From the NCBI GenBank assembly GCA_964351395.1, contig CAYGOF010000017.1:1-64000 (forward strand): 64,000 nt of DNA. Reading direction: 5' to 3'. Positions 43,670 to 53,607 of the stretch are shown piece after piece; the stretch's first letter is position 1; the number at the start of each line of letters is the position of its first letter. A program made the position numbers and the translations under genes. A model generated the notes under the pieces. The model was not told the DNA's origin. It saw only the letters and a list, made by a program, of their open reading frames with translations, and did no database searches. Source of the stretch: Imperialibacter sp964351395 (GTDB lineage: Bacteria > Bacteroidota > Bacteroidia > Cytophagales > Cyclobacteriaceae).

Positions 43670-45868
43670 TCACTCTATTATGATCCTTTTTATGTAGTAG
43701 CCTGTGTCAGTTGTCACTGCCAGGATGTACAAACCTGAGTGGAGGTCATGAAGGTCAAGTTGCACGGAATTATTCTTGTTGTAAAAAAATGATTTAACGA
43801 GCACTCCTGATAAATTCCAAATTGCGATCGACTGAATAGTCTCATCTTGACCTGACAAACTTACCTCAAATGATTCTTTTCCGGGGTTGGGCGAAACTAA
43901 CAACATTTGGTCCCCATTCAACAACTCTTCCCTGGAAGCCAACAAAGGGTTATCATCGACAATGATATTCACGTTAATCGTCGACTGATCCCTACCGTCT
44001 GACACTTGAACCATCAACAGATAACTTTCCGCCAGGGTGTAATTGACCCAATCCTGCTGCACGTATTCAAAGATTGAGGATGTCAAAATAGAGCCTGTGG
44101 CGCTTTCAATGGTAAACAATTGGTTATCAATTGTTGCATTTGGAATTAAATGACCTGATAACAGAGAATACACAATTGGGTCCCCCTCGGGGTCAGAAGC
44201 GGATACCTGGCCAACCAGGGAATTTGCCTTAATCCCAGCGCCGATCTCAAATGTAGTATCTGCGCCTGCTGGCGTTTCATTGAGTATATCAATTACAACC
44301 GTTGAGTTTTCAAACTTCCACCATCCCGCCAAATTACTGACATCGGTCACCTCCACTCTTAGGTCTATTTTACTTACAGTTGTTTCTGAAACATCCTGAT
44401 TAAGGGTCATTTGTCCGGTATTTTGGTCGATGTTGACCAAATGATTCGGGTCGCCTCCACTGATTTTGAATCTGAGTTCACTACCCGCAGCGTTTTCAAC
44501 CATTACCAGGCCCAACTCCTCGCCTTGCAAACCTGTAGGAAGTACGCCAAATACTTGCCCCTCTATAATCTTAGCTTGTGAATTAACAGTGCTCAACCAG
44601 TTCAGCTTAACAGAGAATAATTTCTCTTTACCACCCACCTCTTCTTTCCAAATAATCAAACTATCGGTCAAGACAGGGTCATATTGCCTGTCAGACGTGT
44701 TCTCTAGTATGCTCACTCGTTTTTTTTGGGCAATATCAAAAAGCTGTGCAAGCTCATTTTCAACAAAGACTAAATTTTGGTTCCTGACCTGGAGTGAATT
44801 CCATGGAATTTGAAACCTTGCCCATTGCTTTAGGTGGTCAGAAGTTTCATAATCGGCGGTTCCGACATAAGAATTCCCATCCCATGCGAGCAAGGCTCCA
44901 CAACAAGGCGTCTTCCAGACCACATATTCTTCCGAGATGAGATAATTATCTTCAAAATCTGGGTTCGTTGCCACTGGTTGGTAACCACCGGATTCACTAG
45001 CTATAAGGCCACCAGGCCACAGTTCCAAATCTCCTACAGTAGGGCCATTGGCAAAAAGACCATAATACTGATCGTATCCCGAATACTTCCTGTCTTTTCT
45101 GAAAAGGACAAATCGATTATTAAAAAGCTCCAATTTAAGGGGTTTGGGAAAGTCGACAAGGTCGGAAAGAGCAAGAATAACAGAGCCATCAGGATAGGTA
45201 TAAAGCGAACCGTCCAAAGCTCGCTGAAATACAATTCTTGATGATTTGGATTCGACAAAGTTAACCTCATCAAATCCTTCCACTCGTGAAATCTCCTCCC
45301 CCTCTTTTTTTATGACACGAAGCGTATCATTATTTAAAATCGCGATACTCTCGTCTGAAAGGCCGGTAAATAAGGCCTTATTGATCCCTCCCTGAAGGCC
45401 CTGAAAGGAAATTTGTCCGTTTTGAAATAAAAAAAGTGAATCTCCATTATACCAGCAAACCCTGGCACTTCTGAGCATACTTAAGGAATTAAATTCTATC
45501 TCTGAGCTACTTCCCGCCAACTGACGGACAACAGTTCCATCATACGACCAAAGACCTGAGATCTGCCCTTCCTGTGGCCATACAATGATGTTTTCAGACA
45601 CATAGTATTCTCCTACTACGTCAGCCGAAATTTTCTTTGCACCATTAGCTGATAAAGTATATAAATGACCGTCTATGTCCACCCAGGCTATGTTGCATCC
45701 TGCAATTTTAAAGTTACTGGCATTCACACTTTCCAAGTATCCATAGTCGAAGAAATAGCCACACGCACTTATAGGAGATGGGCTCTCTTGAGCTGCTAAG
45801 TCGCCTGAAAAATCTAGAATTGCAAAAAGAAGAATGCATACTTTAAATAAATGTTCAGCTGACTTCAT
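43670..45868 (-). CDS. Secreted cadherin-repeat protein with T9SS sorting domain
   Basis: A 732-residue exported protein. Signal peptide (1-24), then about 400 residues of propeller-like repeats with Trp/Gly turns, two cadherin-type repeats (about 450-545 and 550-640, with LRVEVTDVS and VSASDPEGDPIVY), and a C-terminal type IX secretion signal (about 655-732: LVSPNPGKESFEVSLSG to YILAVTTDTGYYIKRIIIE). It is therefore delivered to the cell surface through the outer membrane. Cadherin modules bind calcium and often mediate adhesion. This is the one protein in the window with a clear T9SS tail. Confidence 0.9.
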   Translation of the reverse strand: MKSAEHLFKVCILLFAILDFSGDLAAQESPSPISACGYFFDYGYLESVNASNFKIAGCNIAWVDIDGHLYTLSANGAKKISADVVGEYYVSENIIVWPQEGQISGLWSYDGTVVRQLAGSSSEIEFNSLSMLRSARVCWYNGDSLFLFQNGQISFQGLQGGINKALFTGLSDESIAILNNDTLRVIKKEGEEISRVEGFDEVNFVESKSSRIVFQRALDGSLYTYPDGSVILALSDLVDFPKPLKLELFNNRFVLFRKDRKYSGYDQYYGLFANGPTVGDLELWPGGLIASESGGYQPVATNPDFEDNYLISEEYVVWKTPCCGALLAWDGNSYVGTADYETSDHLKQWARFQIPWNSLQVRNQNLVFVENELAQLFDIAQKKRVSILENTSDRQYDPVLTDSLIIWKEEVGGKEKLFSVKLNWLSTVNSQAKIIEGQVFGVLPTGLQGEELGLVMVENAAGSELRFKISGGDPNHLVNIDQNTGQMTLNQDVSETTVSKIDLRVEVTDVSNLAGWWKFENSTVVIDILNETPAGADTTFEIGAGIKANSLVGQVSASDPEGDPIVYSLLSGHLIPNATIDNQLFTIESATGSILTSSIFEYVQQDWVNYTLAESYLLMVQVSDGRDQSTINVNIIVDDNPLLASREELLNGDQMLLVSPNPGKESFEVSLSGQDETIQSIAIWNLSGVLVKSFFYNKNNSVQLDLHDLHSGLYILAVTTDTGYYIKRIIIE

Positions 45869-46164
45869 GGGCTTGAATCTTTTCGATCAATAACAGTAAC
45901 CCTTAAAATGAAAAAGTAATGTAAGCCGCCAAATTCAATGTAAAGACACCAGCACATTTCTAGCGTCAGAAAAAACAATATGGCAGAAAGAAAGGTACAA
46001 AATCAAAACCATAAAGCGCCACAGCGGAGGTGACAAAAAAGCAATTCTTATTCCATTCAAATAAAATCACAATCAAGCAACGCCATTCTGGATACATTTG
46101 TGTTCTAACAGAATGAATGACCATTCCTCTTAATTTATTCCATCAAAATGCTTATTGTAAAGAC

Positions 46165-47688
46165 ATGAAAAGTCCCTTCTTATTTCTATTCTTTCTCCTT
46201 TTGATTCTTCAACTACTCCCTTCGGAAACTTTAACTGCCCAAAATATCCGGGAATCTGAAGTCACAAAAATACTCCCAACAGTCCTCAAAAAACACCGTG
46301 AATTTGTCAGCCTGCCCAACATAGCCTCCGACAAAGAAGGAATTCTCAAAAACTACGAATGGGTCAAAAAAGAATTTGAACAACAGAAGTTTACCATACG
46401 AATGCTGGAGTCCACCACACTCCCGCTGATGTTGGCGGAAAGAACTGTCAGCAAAAAAGCCAAAACCATCCTGTTTTACCTGCATATCGACGGGCAGCCC
46501 GTAAATGCTGCCAATTGGGATCAGGAAGATCCGTTTACACCTGTACTTAAAGAGCAACAAACGGATGGAAGCTGGGCCCCTATCGATTGGAGCAAATTAG
46601 AAGGTACCATTAACCCCGATTGGCGAATCTTTGGCAGAGCTGCTGCCGACGACAAAGCCCCCATCATGATGATGCTCACCGCAGTAGAGCTTCTTGATAA
46701 AGCAAAAACAAAACTTGGAGTCAACATCAAAATAATCCTGGATCCACAAGAAGAAGCTGGCTCAGAGGCATTTCTCTCTACCCTTGAACAATACAAACAA
46801 GATTACGCTGCCGACTACATGATCATCATGGATGGCCCTGCGCATCCGACCAACCAGCCTACACTCACCTTTGGATGTCGTGGCAATGCTACCTGCAGCA
46901 TCACTACTTACGGCGCCAAGTTGCCACAACACAGCGGGCACTACGGCAATTATGTGGCCAATCCAATTTTCACGCTCTCACATCTATTGTCCAGTATGAA
47001 AGATGAGAATGGCCGGGTATTGGTAGACGGCTACTACGATGGCATTGAAATGACACCAGAAGTCAAAGCCCTACTTGCCCAGGTGCCTGACGATAACGAA
47101 GACATACGCAAGGGCCTGGTCATCCACGAAGCAGAAAAAGTGGGCAATAACTACCAGGAAGCACTGCAATATCCGTCGCTGAATGTACGTCATATAGATA
47201 CTTCCTGGAAAGGACCAGGACTCAAAACTATTATCCCTGAAGAAGTCACTGCCTATATCGATGTAAGGCTGGTGGCGGAAACAGACGGAGGAGAGCAACT
47301 GGAAAAGATCAAAAAGCATATTGAGAAAGAAGGCTTCCTGGTACTTGATAGGGAGCCCACAGATGAGGAACGATTGGAAAATACCAAAATCGTCACTTTC
47401 AAATCAAGAGGTTTTGTTAACGCATTCAGAACGGACATGGAGGCTCCCATTGGCCAAAAACTTCGTACAGCTATTGAAAAAGAATTTGGTACACCGCCAG
47501 TGAGTATCAGAACCATGGGTGGCACTGTACCCATCATTCCTGCCATCAATACTTTGGGCATTCCTGCCATCATTGTGCCGATGGTCAATATGGACAACAA
47601 CCAGCATAATCCCAATGAGAACATTCGCATCGGGAATATCAGTCAGGGAATCAAAATGTGTATGACGATTATGACTATGGAACTTTAA
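46165..47688 (+). CDS. M20-family secreted peptidase/deacetylase
   Basis: A 507-residue exported metallohydrolase; ATG 46165 begins its signal peptide, 16 codons into a longer frame. The M20 metal-site residues are visible: His107-x-Asp109 (LHIDGQPVN), Asp162/163 (AAADDK), catalytic Glu196 and Glu197 (DPQEEAGSE), and the Asp-Gly region IIMDGPAH. A dimerisation insert follows (about 260-370), and a final His near residue 490 (NNQHNPNE) completes the site. It is likely a carboxypeptidase or aminoacylase acting in the periplasm. It is convergent with the propeller enzyme gene, with a hairpin between. Confidence 0.9.
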   Translation: MKSPFLFLFFLLLILQLLPSETLTAQNIRESEVTKILPTVLKKHREFVSLPNIASDKEGILKNYEWVKKEFEQQKFTIRMLESTTLPLMLAERTVSKKAKTILFYLHIDGQPVNAANWDQEDPFTPVLKEQQTDGSWAPIDWSKLEGTINPDWRIFGRAAADDKAPIMMMLTAVELLDKAKTKLGVNIKIILDPQEEAGSEAFLSTLEQYKQDYAADYMIIMDGPAHPTNQPTLTFGCRGNATCSITTYGAKLPQHSGHYGNYVANPIFTLSHLLSSMKDENGRVLVDGYYDGIEMTPEVKALLAQVPDDNEDIRKGLVIHEAEKVGNNYQEALQYPSLNVRHIDTSWKGPGLKTIIPEEVTAYIDVRLVAETDGGEQLEKIKKHIEKEGFLVLDREPTDEERLENTKIVTFKSRGFVNAFRTDMEAPIGQKLRTAIEKEFGTPPVSIRTMGGTVPIIPAINTLGIPAIIVPMVNMDNNQHNPNENIRIGNISQGIKMCMTIMTMEL

Positions 47689-47699
47689 TAGGCAACTAG

Positions 47700-47744
47700 A
47701 CGACTAGCTTCTAATTAGTACAAAGTAGATACACTAGTCGTTTT
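47700..47744. terminator. Bidirectional hairpin between convergent genes
   Basis: ACGACTAG (47700-47707) and CTAGTCGT (47734-47741) form an 8-bp stem with a 26-base loop, followed by a short T run. It overlaps the last codon of the minus-strand gene, and probably ends the plus-strand M20 transcript. Confidence 0.45.
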
Positions 47745-48669
47745 CCTGAAAAAACACTTCTACTATATCATGCATCGTGTAAAGACGAAAACCCTTGGCA
47801 TCAGGCACAATTATGCCACTCGAGCGGTTGTTCTTCATGATAGGGTTCTTGTCGAATTTGGTCCAATGAATCAAGTCTTTCGATGCAGCTACATTGGTCG
47901 ACCATTCGTGCCAATCTTCGAAGGCAGTGCCATGGTAGTAGGCATAATATGCTCCTTTGTATTGAATAATTTGATTGACGGCTAATCCATATTTGTCATA
48001 TTCCTCCGGCCCCATTTCAATCACAGGTTCATCCTGCACATTGGTCCAAACTTTCAGGTCCATTGAAGTAGCCAGCCATATGCCCAAATCGTTACGTTCA
48101 TAAAAAAGATACCAAATACCCTCCTTAAACCACACAGTAGGTGTTCCATAAGGCCCGTCACTAAGAGGGCTGCCATCAGACTGCCGGATCACCAGTGAGC
48201 CGTGATCAGTCCAATGAATACCGTCGCCAGACGAAAGCCGGTGAGCCACATCGCCCCTGCCTTCAGCAAACATCTGGTACAGACCATCCTGCTTTATAAC
48301 CATCATGTCTTCGGTCCAGCTCTGTTCGAAGACAGGATTGTCCTCATATCGATCCCAGTGAATACCGTCAGAGGAAGTAGCATAGCCTAGGAACAGATTG
48401 CCAGCTTCATTCTGGTAACCAGTATACCACATTTTGTAAACGCTATCCTCTTTCAATATATAGCCCCGCTCCCGTATGCGTTCGTCCCAACTACCAGGCC
48501 CCGCACCAACGAATATTGGATCCTTTTCATGCGACTGAAAGTCCACTAACTCCGAAGGAAAAGAAAGTGGTAATGACTTGTGAGCATCTCCATCAGATGG
48601 TTTATTGGCGTCCTGACAACTCCAAAGGAAGACTGAAGTTAGCACCATTAAAAGTTGAAAATTTTTCAT
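47734..48669 (-). CDS. GH43/GH130-like five-bladed propeller lipoprotein
   Basis: A 311-residue lipoprotein. The ATG at 48669 starts MKNFQLLMVLTSVFLWSC (Cys18); an upstream ATG adds five residues only. The rest is a five-bladed beta-propeller with repeated WxxDGIHW-type turns (SSDGIHWDRYEDNPVF, GDGIHWTDHG, LKVWTNVQDEPVIEMG, LIHWTKFDKNPIM), the pattern of GH43/GH130/GH32-like glycosidases. A clear catalytic pair cannot be assigned without a structure, so activity is inferred. The divergent MarR gene begins 106 bases away. Confidence 0.8.
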   Translation of the reverse strand: MKNFQLLMVLTSVFLWSCQDANKPSDGDAHKSLPLSFPSELVDFQSHEKDPIFVGAGPGSWDERIRERGYILKEDSVYKMWYTGYQNEAGNLFLGYATSSDGIHWDRYEDNPVFEQSWTEDMMVIKQDGLYQMFAEGRGDVAHRLSSGDGIHWTDHGSLVIRQSDGSPLSDGPYGTPTVWFKEGIWYLFYERNDLGIWLATSMDLKVWTNVQDEPVIEMGPEEYDKYGLAVNQIIQYKGAYYAYYHGTAFEDWHEWSTNVAASKDLIHWTKFDKNPIMKNNRSSGIIVPDAKGFRLYTMHDIVEVFFQEND

Positions 48670-48754
48670 CAATTTAATATCCATCGAAAAAGTTAGATTT
48701 TCTTCTTGAAAAATTATAGTAGAGCATGAAACCTTTTTAATACGTTAGTCGTTT

Positions 48755-48772
48755 TAGATGCATATACAACTA
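48755..48772. promoter_or_regulatory. MarR operator candidate 1
   Basis: TAGATGCATATACAACTA (18 bases) is a near palindrome with half-sites TAGATG and CAACTA. The same pattern (TAGTTGCATATACTACTA) recurs at 49230-49247 before the next gene, consistent with MarR binding. It abuts the MarR start codon at 48775. Confidence 0.65.
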
Positions 48773-48774
48773 AT

Positions 48775-49215
48775 ATGATTGCACCTAATTCTCTTGAAAA
48801 CAATTTACTCTTTCAGATTAGTGAAGTAGCAAAACTACTTCACAAGAACCTGAGCAGTGCCTTTGAGCAAAACGGTTTTAACGTCACTCCAGAGCAATTT
48901 TCAGTCTTAGCCTTACTTTGGTATAAGGAAGGGATTAAACAGCAAGAAATAGCAGATGAATTAAAAAGAGACAAGACAACGATCGCAAGAATCATCGAAA
49001 ATATGTTGAATAGCAACCTTATTGTCAAAGTACCCGATCAGTTAGACAAACGAAATAACTTGATTTATTTAACGAAAAAGGGTAAAGAATTGCAAGCTAC
49101 CATGGTACATGTAGCTGGGCAGGTGTATATGCAGGCGTTGAAAAACATTACTGAAGAAAACATCGGCACCGGCATAGACATCTTGAAAAAAATAAAAACA
49201 AATATCCCTCAATAA
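48775..49215 (+). CDS. MarR-family transcriptional regulator
   Basis: A 146-residue regulator. The winged-helix core is visible at residues 35-105: TPEQFSVLALLWYKEGIKQQEIADELKRDKTTIARIIENMLNSNLIVKVPDQLDKRNNLIYLTKKG, with the recognition helix KTTIARIIENM and the wing DKRNNLIYL. N- and C-terminal helices give the dimer interface. A matching 18-base near palindrome lies immediately upstream of this gene and of the next gene (49263), so it probably represses both. The ligand is unknown. Confidence 0.93.
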   Translation: MIAPNSLENNLLFQISEVAKLLHKNLSSAFEQNGFNVTPEQFSVLALLWYKEGIKQQEIADELKRDKTTIARIIENMLNSNLIVKVPDQLDKRNNLIYLTKKGKELQATMVHVAGQVYMQALKNITEENIGTGIDILKKIKTNIPQ

Positions 49216-49229
49216 TTTTTATACATAAA

Positions 49230-49247
49230 TAGTTGCATATACTACTA
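49230..49247. promoter_or_regulatory. MarR operator candidate 2
   Basis: TAGTTGCATATACTACTA, one half-site TAGTTG matching the palindrome exactly and the other (CTACTA) with one change. It lies 15 bases before the membrane protein start at 49263 and mirrors the site at 48755. Confidence 0.65.
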
Positions 49248-49262
49248 TAAATTTTTTAACAC

Positions 49263-50159
49263 ATGAAAAATCAACTTAAAAAAACATCGATTTGGATCGT
49301 ACTTTCCGCGCTCATGCTTGTATTTTGGATTGGGGGCATTATGATTGGAAATATAATCTTTCCAAGCGATCTTATGGACGCCACAGAAGGGTCCGAAAGT
49401 AGCGGATTGTTGATAATGTTATTCATTTCAGCAGTCAACACCGCTTCTCTCCTGCTGTTTTTGTACAACACTGAGCGCACGGGATGGAAACTACTAGTGA
49501 CTGTGTTCGGCATTCTTTTCGGGATTCAGTATTTCATGTCCCAAATCGAAACCGTCTGGTTTAACGACAGCCTGCAAATATCTAGAAATGGTATTTGGGC
49601 CATAGTTTCGGGAGGTGCCATCATGGCCATTCTGTTCGCTCTTTCGGCCGTCGCATTGACCGGAAAATGGAGGAAGAAAGAGATAGCATACAGGTCAGTC
49701 GCACCGGGTTATTGGCCAGAAATTTTAAAAATGACTGCTGTAATCGCACTCGTAGTTTGGCCCCTGATATATTTTATCGCAGGCTATTATATCGCCTGGC
49801 AATTTGAAGCAGTGCGAATGTTTTATTCGGGAAGCAGCGAAAAAGCATCCTTCCTGTTCATGATGAAAGAGAATTTTGCCTCCCACTTGTATAGTTTTCA
49901 AATACTAAGAGGTGGGTTGTGGGTGGCTATCGCCCTACTTGTATTTCATTCAATGAATGGGGGATGGATAAAAAAGGGAGTGATACTTGCGCTTCTCCTC
50001 ACGGCTTTAGGCAGCAGCTCTTTGCTATTACCCAACCCCATTATGCCAGAATTAGTGAGAATGGGGCATCTACTGGAGACTTCCATCTCAGGCTTGGTAC
50101 TGGGAATGGTTATGGCGTGGATGCTGGTTAAGATACCAGCTGAAAAATTAGCCGGTTAA
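49263..50159 (+). CDS. MarR-regulated polytopic membrane protein
   Basis: A 298-residue protein with about eight predicted membrane segments, beginning near residues 10-30, 47-63, 74-91, 108-128, 152-175, 215-233, 240-258 and 268-290. It has no recognised transporter motif. It lies 47 bases after the MarR gene, under a matching operator, so it is the likely target of that regulator. Possible roles include efflux or membrane remodelling, but this is inferred only from the partnership. The transcript appears to end at a 12-bp hairpin (50182-50213). Confidence 0.78.
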   Translation: MKNQLKKTSIWIVLSALMLVFWIGGIMIGNIIFPSDLMDATEGSESSGLLIMLFISAVNTASLLLFLYNTERTGWKLLVTVFGILFGIQYFMSQIETVWFNDSLQISRNGIWAIVSGGAIMAILFALSAVALTGKWRKKEIAYRSVAPGYWPEILKMTAVIALVVWPLIYFIAGYYIAWQFEAVRMFYSGSSEKASFLFMMKENFASHLYSFQILRGGLWVAIALLVFHSMNGGWIKKGVILALLLTALGSSSLLLPNPIMPELVRMGHLLETSISGLVLGMVMAWMLVKIPAEKLAG

Positions 50160-50181
50160 AGAGTCTTTACCGATGTTTTGA

Positions 50182-50213
50182 ATTGAAAACCAGTACTGGC
50201 GCTGGTTTTCAAT
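50182..50213 (+). terminator. Hairpin terminator after MarR-regulated gene
   Basis: A perfect 12-bp stem, attgaaaaccag (50182-50193) with ctggttttcaat (50202-50213), loop tactggcg, 22 bases after the stop. The T tract is short, so termination may be rho-assisted. Confidence 0.6.
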
Positions 50214-50409
50214 GTAGCAAATAACTTTCTCTGGCAACTGGATGAAAAATACTTTGTAGCATTTTGCGTGTCGGAAAAAACGAACACTCCTCCACCGCTC
50301 ATCCTTCATTATTTTCGTTGCTCCCTTCTGTATTTCAATTGAATGACGGTTGATGTAATTTGTCATCTACTACTTGATAAAATTCAATTATCTATCGAAG
50401 ACACGTAAT

Positions 50410-53400
50410 ATGAAAAAGACCTTTTATCCAAAAATGCGCTGGCAGGTAATCATGCTTGCATTGGTCGCCCTGATTGGCACCACCGATGCTTTTAGCCAGC
50501 GAAAAAAGAGCAGTGCAGCACCTGCTAGCACCAAGTTTGATGAGTCACTGTATTCTGCCATTCAATGGCGTTCAATTGGCCCCTACAGAGGTGGCAGAGC
50601 AGCATCAGTAACAGGCGTGCCCAACAAGCCCAATCTCTTTTACATGGGCGCTACAGGTGGTGGTGTTTGGAAAACTACCGACGGCGGCCAGCGCTGGGAA
50701 AACATCTCTGACGGTTTCTTTGGCGGTTCCATCGGTGCCGTAGCCGTAAGCGAATATGACAACAATGTTATTTACGTTGGTGGTGGTGAAGGCACTGTTC
50801 GTGGCAACGTTTCTGATGGCCAGTTCGGCATCATGAAAACGACTGATGCAGGCAAAACCTGGACAGACATGGGACTTCCAAATGCCATGCATATCCCGAG
50901 GATCAGGATTCACCCTAAAAACCCAGACCTGGTTTATGCAGCTGTTTTGGGTGATATATGGAAATCTTCTGCTGATCGTGGGGTATATCGCTCCAAAGAC
51001 GGAGGTAAAAGCTGGGAAAAAGTACTTTTTGTTAATGCCGATGCAGGAGCTGTAGACATCACTTTTGATCCGGGCAATCCTCGCATCCTATTTGCGACTA
51101 CCTGGCGTTTTAATCGTTCGCCTTATGGTTTTGATAGCGGCGGAGAAGGCTCAGGACTTTGGAAGTCTACCGATGGTGGCGATACATGGAAAAACATTTC
51201 CAGCAACAAAGGTCTTCCTAGCGGTACCTGGGGAATTGCCGGTGTTTCTGTTTCTCCTGTAAATTCAAATAGAGTATTTGCAATTATTGAAAATGACAAA
51301 GGAGGCGTATATCGCTCCGACGATGGTGGAGATAGCTGGAGCCTGATCAACAGCGACCGGAGCCTGCGCCAGCGCGCCTGGTATTACACAAAGATTTATG
51401 CAGATACTGAAAATGAGGATATTGTGTATGTAATGAACGTGAGTTACCACAAGTCAAAAGACGGTGGCAAAACGTACGAATCGTCAAATGCCCCTCATGG
51501 TGACCACCACGATCTATGGATTGCACCAGATGATCACAACCGACTGATTATTGCAGATGATGGCGGTGCCCAGGTGAGTTTTGATGGTGGCGACAACTGG
51601 TCCACCTATATGAACCAGCCTACAGCTCAGTTTTACCGCGTTACAACAGACAACAGTTTCCCCTATCGTATTTATGGGGCACAACAAGACAACAGCACAG
51701 TAAGAATACGCCATAGATCTGACGGCGCAGCGATCATTGAAAGTGACTGGGAAGATACAGCAGGTGGCGAAAGTGCCCACATTGCACCAGACCCAAAAAA
51801 TAGCGATGTCGTTTATGGTGGTAGCTATGGTGGTTACCTGACTCGTATCAATCACGCTTCAGCTGAGGAAAGAAATATCAACGTTTGGCCAGACAACCCA
51901 ATGGGACACGGCGCAGAAGGCATGAGATTCCGTTTTCAGTGGAATTTCCCTATCTTCTTTTCTCCACATGACAATAATAAACTATACACCACCTCTAATC
52001 AGGTGCATGTAAGTTACAATGAAGGACAAAGCTGGGAAACCATCAGCCCTGACCTTACACGAGCTGAGCCAGAAAAGCTTGGTCCTGCAGGCGGTCCTAT
52101 TACCAAAGACAACACTGCGGTAGAGTATTATGCGACAATTTTTGCTGCCGTTGAATCCCCGTTTGAAAAAGACCTCATCTGGGCTGGTTCTGACGACGGA
52201 CTCGTGCATGTGACAAAAGATGCTGGTAAAACCTGGTCAAACGTGACGCCTCCAACGGCACCTAAGTATCTAATGTGGAACAGCATCGATCCTGATCCTT
52301 TCACTAAAGGTGGTGCCTACCTGGCTGGTACACAATATAAACTGGGTGACTTCAAGCCTTACCTGTTTAAGACTGAAGACTATGGACAAACCTGGAAACA
52401 AATCACTAACGGTATCGCTCCTTCACACTTCACTCGAGTGGTTAGAGCCGATCCCAAGCGCAAAGGCTTGCTATATGCTGGTACAGAATCAGGTATGTAC
52501 ATTTCCTTCGACGATGGCGCCAGCTGGTCAACTTTCCAGCTTAACCTTCCTACAGTACCTGTAACAGACCTTACAATCAAAAACGACAACTTGATTGCAG
52601 CCACTCAGGGGCGATCTTTCTGGATGATTGACGACTTAACGCCATTGCACCAATTAAGCAGCGCTGTTGCATCTTCGGATGTGTACCTTTTCAAGCCAAT
52701 CGATAGCTACCGGATGGGAGGCCCAGCCTGGAGAACACCAACCAATGCAGGGAAAAACCATCATAACGGCGTTGAATTTTTCTTCACACTCAAGAACGAG
52801 CCCGGAGAGAAAGACACAGTAACCCTTGAGGTGATGGAAGCCGACGGCGACCTGATCAAAACTTTTTCTACAACCTCTAAAGAACGTGGCGAAAAGCTTA
52901 CAGCAAAAAAAGGTAGCAACTCTTTCGTATGGAACATGCAATATCCAAACCCTGAAGGCTTCGACGGACTGATCATGTGGGCAGCACGCTTGAGTGGCCC
53001 CAAAGCAGTACCAGGCACCTATAAAGCGAGGTTAACTGCCAACGGGCAAACCAGTGAAACTGAGTTCACCATTCTAAAAGATCCCAGAACGGAAGGAACT
53101 GTTGCCGACATTCAAGCCCAATTCGATTTTATCCAGGGAGTAAATGCTAAGATGACTGAAACTCATCAAACCATTAAGGATATTCGCTCGGCACGAGTGC
53201 AGATGAATGACCTGAAAGAAAGACTGGGTAAAGAAGACGCCTACAAAGAGCTGGTAGAGTCAATCAACGACATCAACAAAAAGATGACAGCGGTTGAAGA
53301 AGAGTTGTATCAGACCAAAAACCGTAGTGGTCAGGACCCGCTCAACTACCCTATCAGGTTGAACAACAAGCTCGGACATCTAAGCTCAGTGGCTAACAGC

Positions 53401-53583
53401 AGCGACTATAAGCCAACTGATCAGACCATTGCTGTGAAAACAGAAATTGAGTCTGCTATCAATGAGCAGTTGACCAAGTGGGAACAAATCAAAAACAGCG
53501 ATATTCCACAACTGAATGAAAAAGCCAAGCAGAAAGGTGTTGAAGCAGTGATGTTGAAAAAGCCTGATGCATCAAGTATGTAA
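50410..53583 (+). CDS. Secreted VPS10/sortilin-type beta-propeller protein (copy 3)
   Basis: A 1057-residue exported protein; the ATG at 50410 (MKKTFYPKMRWQVIMLALVALIGTTDAFSQ) gives a proper signal peptide, 12 codons into a longer frame. Like copy 2 it opens its propeller with IQWRSIGPYRGGRAASVTGVPNKPNLFYMGATGGGVWKT and carries many Asp-box turns (TTDGGQRW, TTDAGKTW, SKDGGKSW, STDGGDTW, SDDGGDSW, SFDGGDNW, TKDAGKTW, TEDYGQTW, SFDDGASW). A beta-sandwich (about 790-890) and a long helical C-terminus with coiled-coil character (about 900-1040) follow. A strong terminator hairpin ends the gene. Confidence 0.88.
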   Translation: MKKTFYPKMRWQVIMLALVALIGTTDAFSQRKKSSAAPASTKFDESLYSAIQWRSIGPYRGGRAASVTGVPNKPNLFYMGATGGGVWKTTDGGQRWENISDGFFGGSIGAVAVSEYDNNVIYVGGGEGTVRGNVSDGQFGIMKTTDAGKTWTDMGLPNAMHIPRIRIHPKNPDLVYAAVLGDIWKSSADRGVYRSKDGGKSWEKVLFVNADAGAVDITFDPGNPRILFATTWRFNRSPYGFDSGGEGSGLWKSTDGGDTWKNISSNKGLPSGTWGIAGVSVSPVNSNRVFAIIENDKGGVYRSDDGGDSWSLINSDRSLRQRAWYYTKIYADTENEDIVYVMNVSYHKSKDGGKTYESSNAPHGDHHDLWIAPDDHNRLIIADDGGAQVSFDGGDNWSTYMNQPTAQFYRVTTDNSFPYRIYGAQQDNSTVRIRHRSDGAAIIESDWEDTAGGESAHIAPDPKNSDVVYGGSYGGYLTRINHASAEERNINVWPDNPMGHGAEGMRFRFQWNFPIFFSPHDNNKLYTTSNQVHVSYNEGQSWETISPDLTRAEPEKLGPAGGPITKDNTAVEYYATIFAAVESPFEKDLIWAGSDDGLVHVTKDAGKTWSNVTPPTAPKYLMWNSIDPDPFTKGGAYLAGTQYKLGDFKPYLFKTEDYGQTWKQITNGIAPSHFTRVVRADPKRKGLLYAGTESGMYISFDDGASWSTFQLNLPTVPVTDLTIKNDNLIAATQGRSFWMIDDLTPLHQLSSAVASSDVYLFKPIDSYRMGGPAWRTPTNAGKNHHNGVEFFFTLKNEPGEKDTVTLEVMEADGDLIKTFSTTSKERGEKLTAKKGSNSFVWNMQYPNPEGFDGLIMWAARLSGPKAVPGTYKARLTANGQTSETEFTILKDPRTEGTVADIQAQFDFIQGVNAKMTETHQTIKDIRSARVQMNDLKERLGKEDAYKELVESINDINKKMTAVEEELYQTKNRSGQDPLNYPIRLNNKLGHLSSVANSSDYKPTDQTIAVKTEIESAINEQLTKWEQIKNSDIPQLNEKAKQKGVEAVMLKKPDASSM

Positions 53584-53607
53584 TAAGTAATTTGAATTTG
53601 GAATGAA

